A stretch of DNA of 7,898 nt from CAYLZO01 sp964387775 (GTDB taxonomy: Bacteria > Chloroflexota > Anaerolineae > JAAYZQ01). The notes below the pieces were generated by a model that had not been told where the DNA came from, did no database searches, and saw nothing but the letters and a program-made list of their open reading frames with translations. The DNA is taken from the NCBI GenBank assembly GCA_964387775.1, contig CAYLZO010000237.1, positions 1 to 7,898 of the forward strand, in the 5' to 3' direction. A program made the position numbers and the translations under genes. Positions 6,757-7,898 of this stretch are shown here, in pieces. Positions within the stretch are counted from its first letter, which is position 1. Every line of letters starts with the position of its first letter.

Positions 6757-7344
6757 ATGGATGGGTTCGTGGCCATCGCCAGAGACATCCTGCGAGCGTG
6801 TGACGTTTCCGACGAGGAGATCTTTTACAATTCGCGCCTGGAACTGCCTGGCTACTATCGTCCCGAGAAACGCTGGGACGTCCTCGTTGTGACCGAGGGC
6901 AGGCTGATCGCCGTTATCGAGTTCAAGTCTATGGCCAGTTCTTTCGGAAACAACCTCAACAACCGGGACGAAGAAGCGGTTGGATCGGCCACAGACCTAT
7001 GGACGGCTTACCGTCAAGGCGCATTTCCCGCGACGCCCAAACCGTGGCTTGGTTATCTGATGCTTCTCGTGGACTGTGAGGAGTCCACTCGCCCGGTTTC
7101 CGTTCGAGAGCCTCACTTTGACGTCTTTCCCGAGTTCAAGGGCGCTTCCTACGCAACGCGGTGTCGCGTATTGCTCGAAAGGCTCATGCGCGAGCGCTTG
7201 TACGACGCGACTTGCTTTCTGATGACGCCCGAGAGCGCCCATCCGACCGGGGAGTACACAGAGCCGGACTCGGGTTTGGCGTTCCGATACTTTGAGGAAT
7301 CGCTGCGCGCATCGGTCACGGCCTTTCAACGAACCAGGGATTGA
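6757..7344 (+). CDS. XhoI/PaeR7I-like type II restriction endonuclease (5' end likely frameshifted)
   Basis: A 195-residue open frame from ATG 6757, ending at TGA 7342-7344. It carries a PD-(D/E)XK nuclease core: W40-D41, then E55-F-K57 in 'DVLVVTEGRLIAVIEFKS', which would bind metal and cut DNA. The segment FGNNLNNRDEEAVGSATD (63-80), then LWTAYRQGAF, PWLGYLMLLVD, REPHFDVFPEFKGASYATR and RLMRERLYDATCFL follow the pattern of the XhoI family (C^TCGAG cutters) as I recall it. This is family recognition, not a search result. The family's N-terminal 40 or so residues are encoded upstream in the same frame, but no start codon serves them, so ATG 6757 is only the first available in-frame start and would yield a truncated, possibly inactive enzyme. 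No ribosome binding site is evident before 6757. It lies 152 nt after the methyltransferase stop and is probably co-transcribed with it. Confidence 0.8.
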   Translation: MDGFVAIARDILRACDVSDEEIFYNSRLELPGYYRPEKRWDVLVVTEGRLIAVIEFKSMASSFGNNLNNRDEEAVGSATDLWTAYRQGAFPATPKPWLGYLMLLVDCEESTRPVSVREPHFDVFPEFKGASYATRCRVLLERLMRERLYDATCFLMTPESAHPTGEYTEPDSGLAFRYFEESLRASVTAFQRTRD

Positions 7345-7348
7345 GCTG

Positions 7349-7449
7349 CTATGAAAATCAGCTGTGGCCGGTCTCCGATCGAGCCGCCGGGCTTTCATAG
7401 GAGGCGTATGGCACGGTCGGGAGATATCATCATCGCAGGTGACCGGCCA
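7349..7449. repeat. Two interleaved inverted repeats between the endonuclease and the oxidoreductase
   Basis: CTATGAAA (7349-7356) is a perfect inverted copy of TTTCATAG (7393-7400). TGGCCGGTC (7365-7373) is a perfect inverted copy of GACCGGCCA (7441-7449). The second left arm falls inside the first loop while its partner lies outside, so the two cannot both be simple hairpins; they would form a pseudoknot-like fold or be alternatives. No T-run follows either one, so neither is a standard terminator. The spacer has no recognisable RNA family. Confidence 0.5.
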
Positions 7450-7452
7450 TAG
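7351..7452 (+). CDS. Possible 33-residue leader ORF (hypothetical, weak)
   Basis: An ATG at 7351, seven bases after the endonuclease stop, opens a 33-residue frame ending at TAG 7450-7452, 21 nt before the next gene. An internal ATG at 7408 (14 residues, MARSGDIIIAGDRP) has AGGAGG only three bases upstream, which is closer than usual. The frame overlaps the interleaved inverted repeats, and its end coincides with the right arm GACCGGCCA, as in some leader-peptide arrangements. The sequence resembles no protein I know. Chance is the simplest explanation. Confidence 0.15.
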   Translation: MKISCGRSPIEPPGFHRRRMARSGDIIIAGDRP

Positions 7453-7473
7453 CGGACTGCTGGGAGAGTTCCA

Positions 7474-7898
7474 ATGAGCAATCCAAGATTAGGCATCCTA
7501 CACCCAGGCAACATGGGCATTTCGGTGGCGGCCTCGGCGCAAGAGAGCGGCTGTGACGTCTTGTGGGCCTCCGAAGGGCGCAGCGCGCAGACTCACGCGC
7601 GCGCCGAGCGCTTTCGCTTGCACGACGCGGGCACCCTGGCGGAGCTGTGCACCGCCTGCGACGTGATCGTCAGCGTCTGCCCGCCCCACGCCGCCGAGGA
7701 CGTAGCCGGACAGGTCGCCGCCTGCGGCTTCGCCGGGCTCTACCTCGACGCCAACGCCATCTCGCCCCAGCGGACGACGCGCATCGGCGAGATACTGGCG
7801 GACGCCGGGGCGAGTTTTGTGGACGGCGGCATCGTCGGTGGGCCGGCCTGGGAGCCGGGCCAGACCTGGCTCTACCTGGCCGGCGAGCTCGGCGGCGG
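7474..7898 (+). CDS. NAD(P)-dependent oxidoreductase, 6-phosphogluconate/beta-hydroxyacid dehydrogenase-like (partial, C-terminus off window)
   Basis: The first 141 residues of a Rossmann-fold dehydrogenase. The N-terminus MSNPRLGILHPGNMG gives the dinucleotide-binding loop at G7, G12 and G15. LWASEGRS (30-37) ends the second strand, where R36/S37 could favour NADP. DVIVSVCPPH (63-72) and LYLDANAISPQ (89-99) are usual for the family. FVDGGIVGGPAW (115-126) occupies the place of the substrate-contacting DxPVSGG motif of beta-hydroxyacid dehydrogenases. WLYLAGE follows as the domain continues. The pattern fits the DUF1932-containing subgroup, but the C-terminal helical domain that would confirm it and carry the catalytic lysine is outside the window. 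The substrate is unknown. ATG 7474 has GGGAG seven bases upstream. High GC resumes here, like cyd. No functional tie to the restriction genes is evident. Confidence 0.88.
   Translation, partial: MSNPRLGILHPGNMGISVAASAQESGCDVLWASEGRSAQTHARAERFRLHDAGTLAELCTACDVIVSVCPPHAAEDVAGQVAACGFAGLYLDANAISPQRTTRIGEILADAGASFVDGGIVGGPAWEPGQTWLYLAGELGG

Noticed and set aside
6635..6892. An 85-codon frame starting at ATG 6635
   Set aside because: Beyond the first few codons it is out of phase with the conserved endonuclease sequence; only its start codon is of interest as the probable original start.
7498..7689. A 63-codon minus-strand frame
   Set aside because: Antisense to the oxidoreductase gene, whose dinucleotide-binding motif and RBS are clear.

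Overview
The window comes from a GC-rich bacterium. The one line of cyd sequence I counted (961-1020) is 43/60 G+C. I cannot name the organism from sequence alone. The cydABDC gene order, the Rex-like operator, the 6PGDH/DUF1932-type oxidoreductase and the abundance of hairpin repeats would fit Chloroflexota or another GC-rich environmental phylum, but that is an impression rather than a demonstrated placement.

Left two-thirds, minus strand (about 1-5058): a cytochrome bd quinol oxidase operon, read right to left as cydA, cydB, cydD, cydC. CydA and CydB form the membrane oxidase that reduces O2 to water with quinol electrons. CydD and CydC form the heterodimeric ABC exporter needed to assemble it. 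The genes are tightly packed: 13 nt between cydA and cydB, and a one-base stop/start overlap between cydB and cydD. The 69-nt cydD-cydC gap is filled mostly by a hairpin repeat. cydC runs off the left edge. A good sigma70-type promoter (TTGACA, 17 nt, TATCCT) stands in front of cydA. A near-consensus binding site for the NADH/NAD+ sensor Rex follows it directly, so the operon is probably repressed when NADH is low and expressed when respiration is limited.

Two unrelated hairpin-forming repeat elements have entered this operon. One is a 9-nt-periodic inverted repeat in the cydD-cydC gap. The other is a hexamer-based inverted repeat inside cydD, translated in frame as the linker between the membrane domain and the ATPase domain.

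Right third, plus strand: a two-gene type II restriction-modification unit lies divergent from cyd and has lower GC in places (27/60 in line 5701-5760). It holds an SPPY-type amino-methyltransferase with its own extended -10 promoter, then an endonuclease resembling the XhoI/PaeR7I family. The endonuclease's conserved N-terminal sequence is open upstream of its first ATG (6757) but has no usable in-frame start. An ATG at 6635 would fit if one base were missing just after it, so the gene is either frameshifted or carries a sequencing error. A 129-nt spacer with two interleaved inverted repeats follows, then the start of an NAD(P)-dependent beta-hydroxyacid-dehydrogenase-like gene that runs off the right edge.
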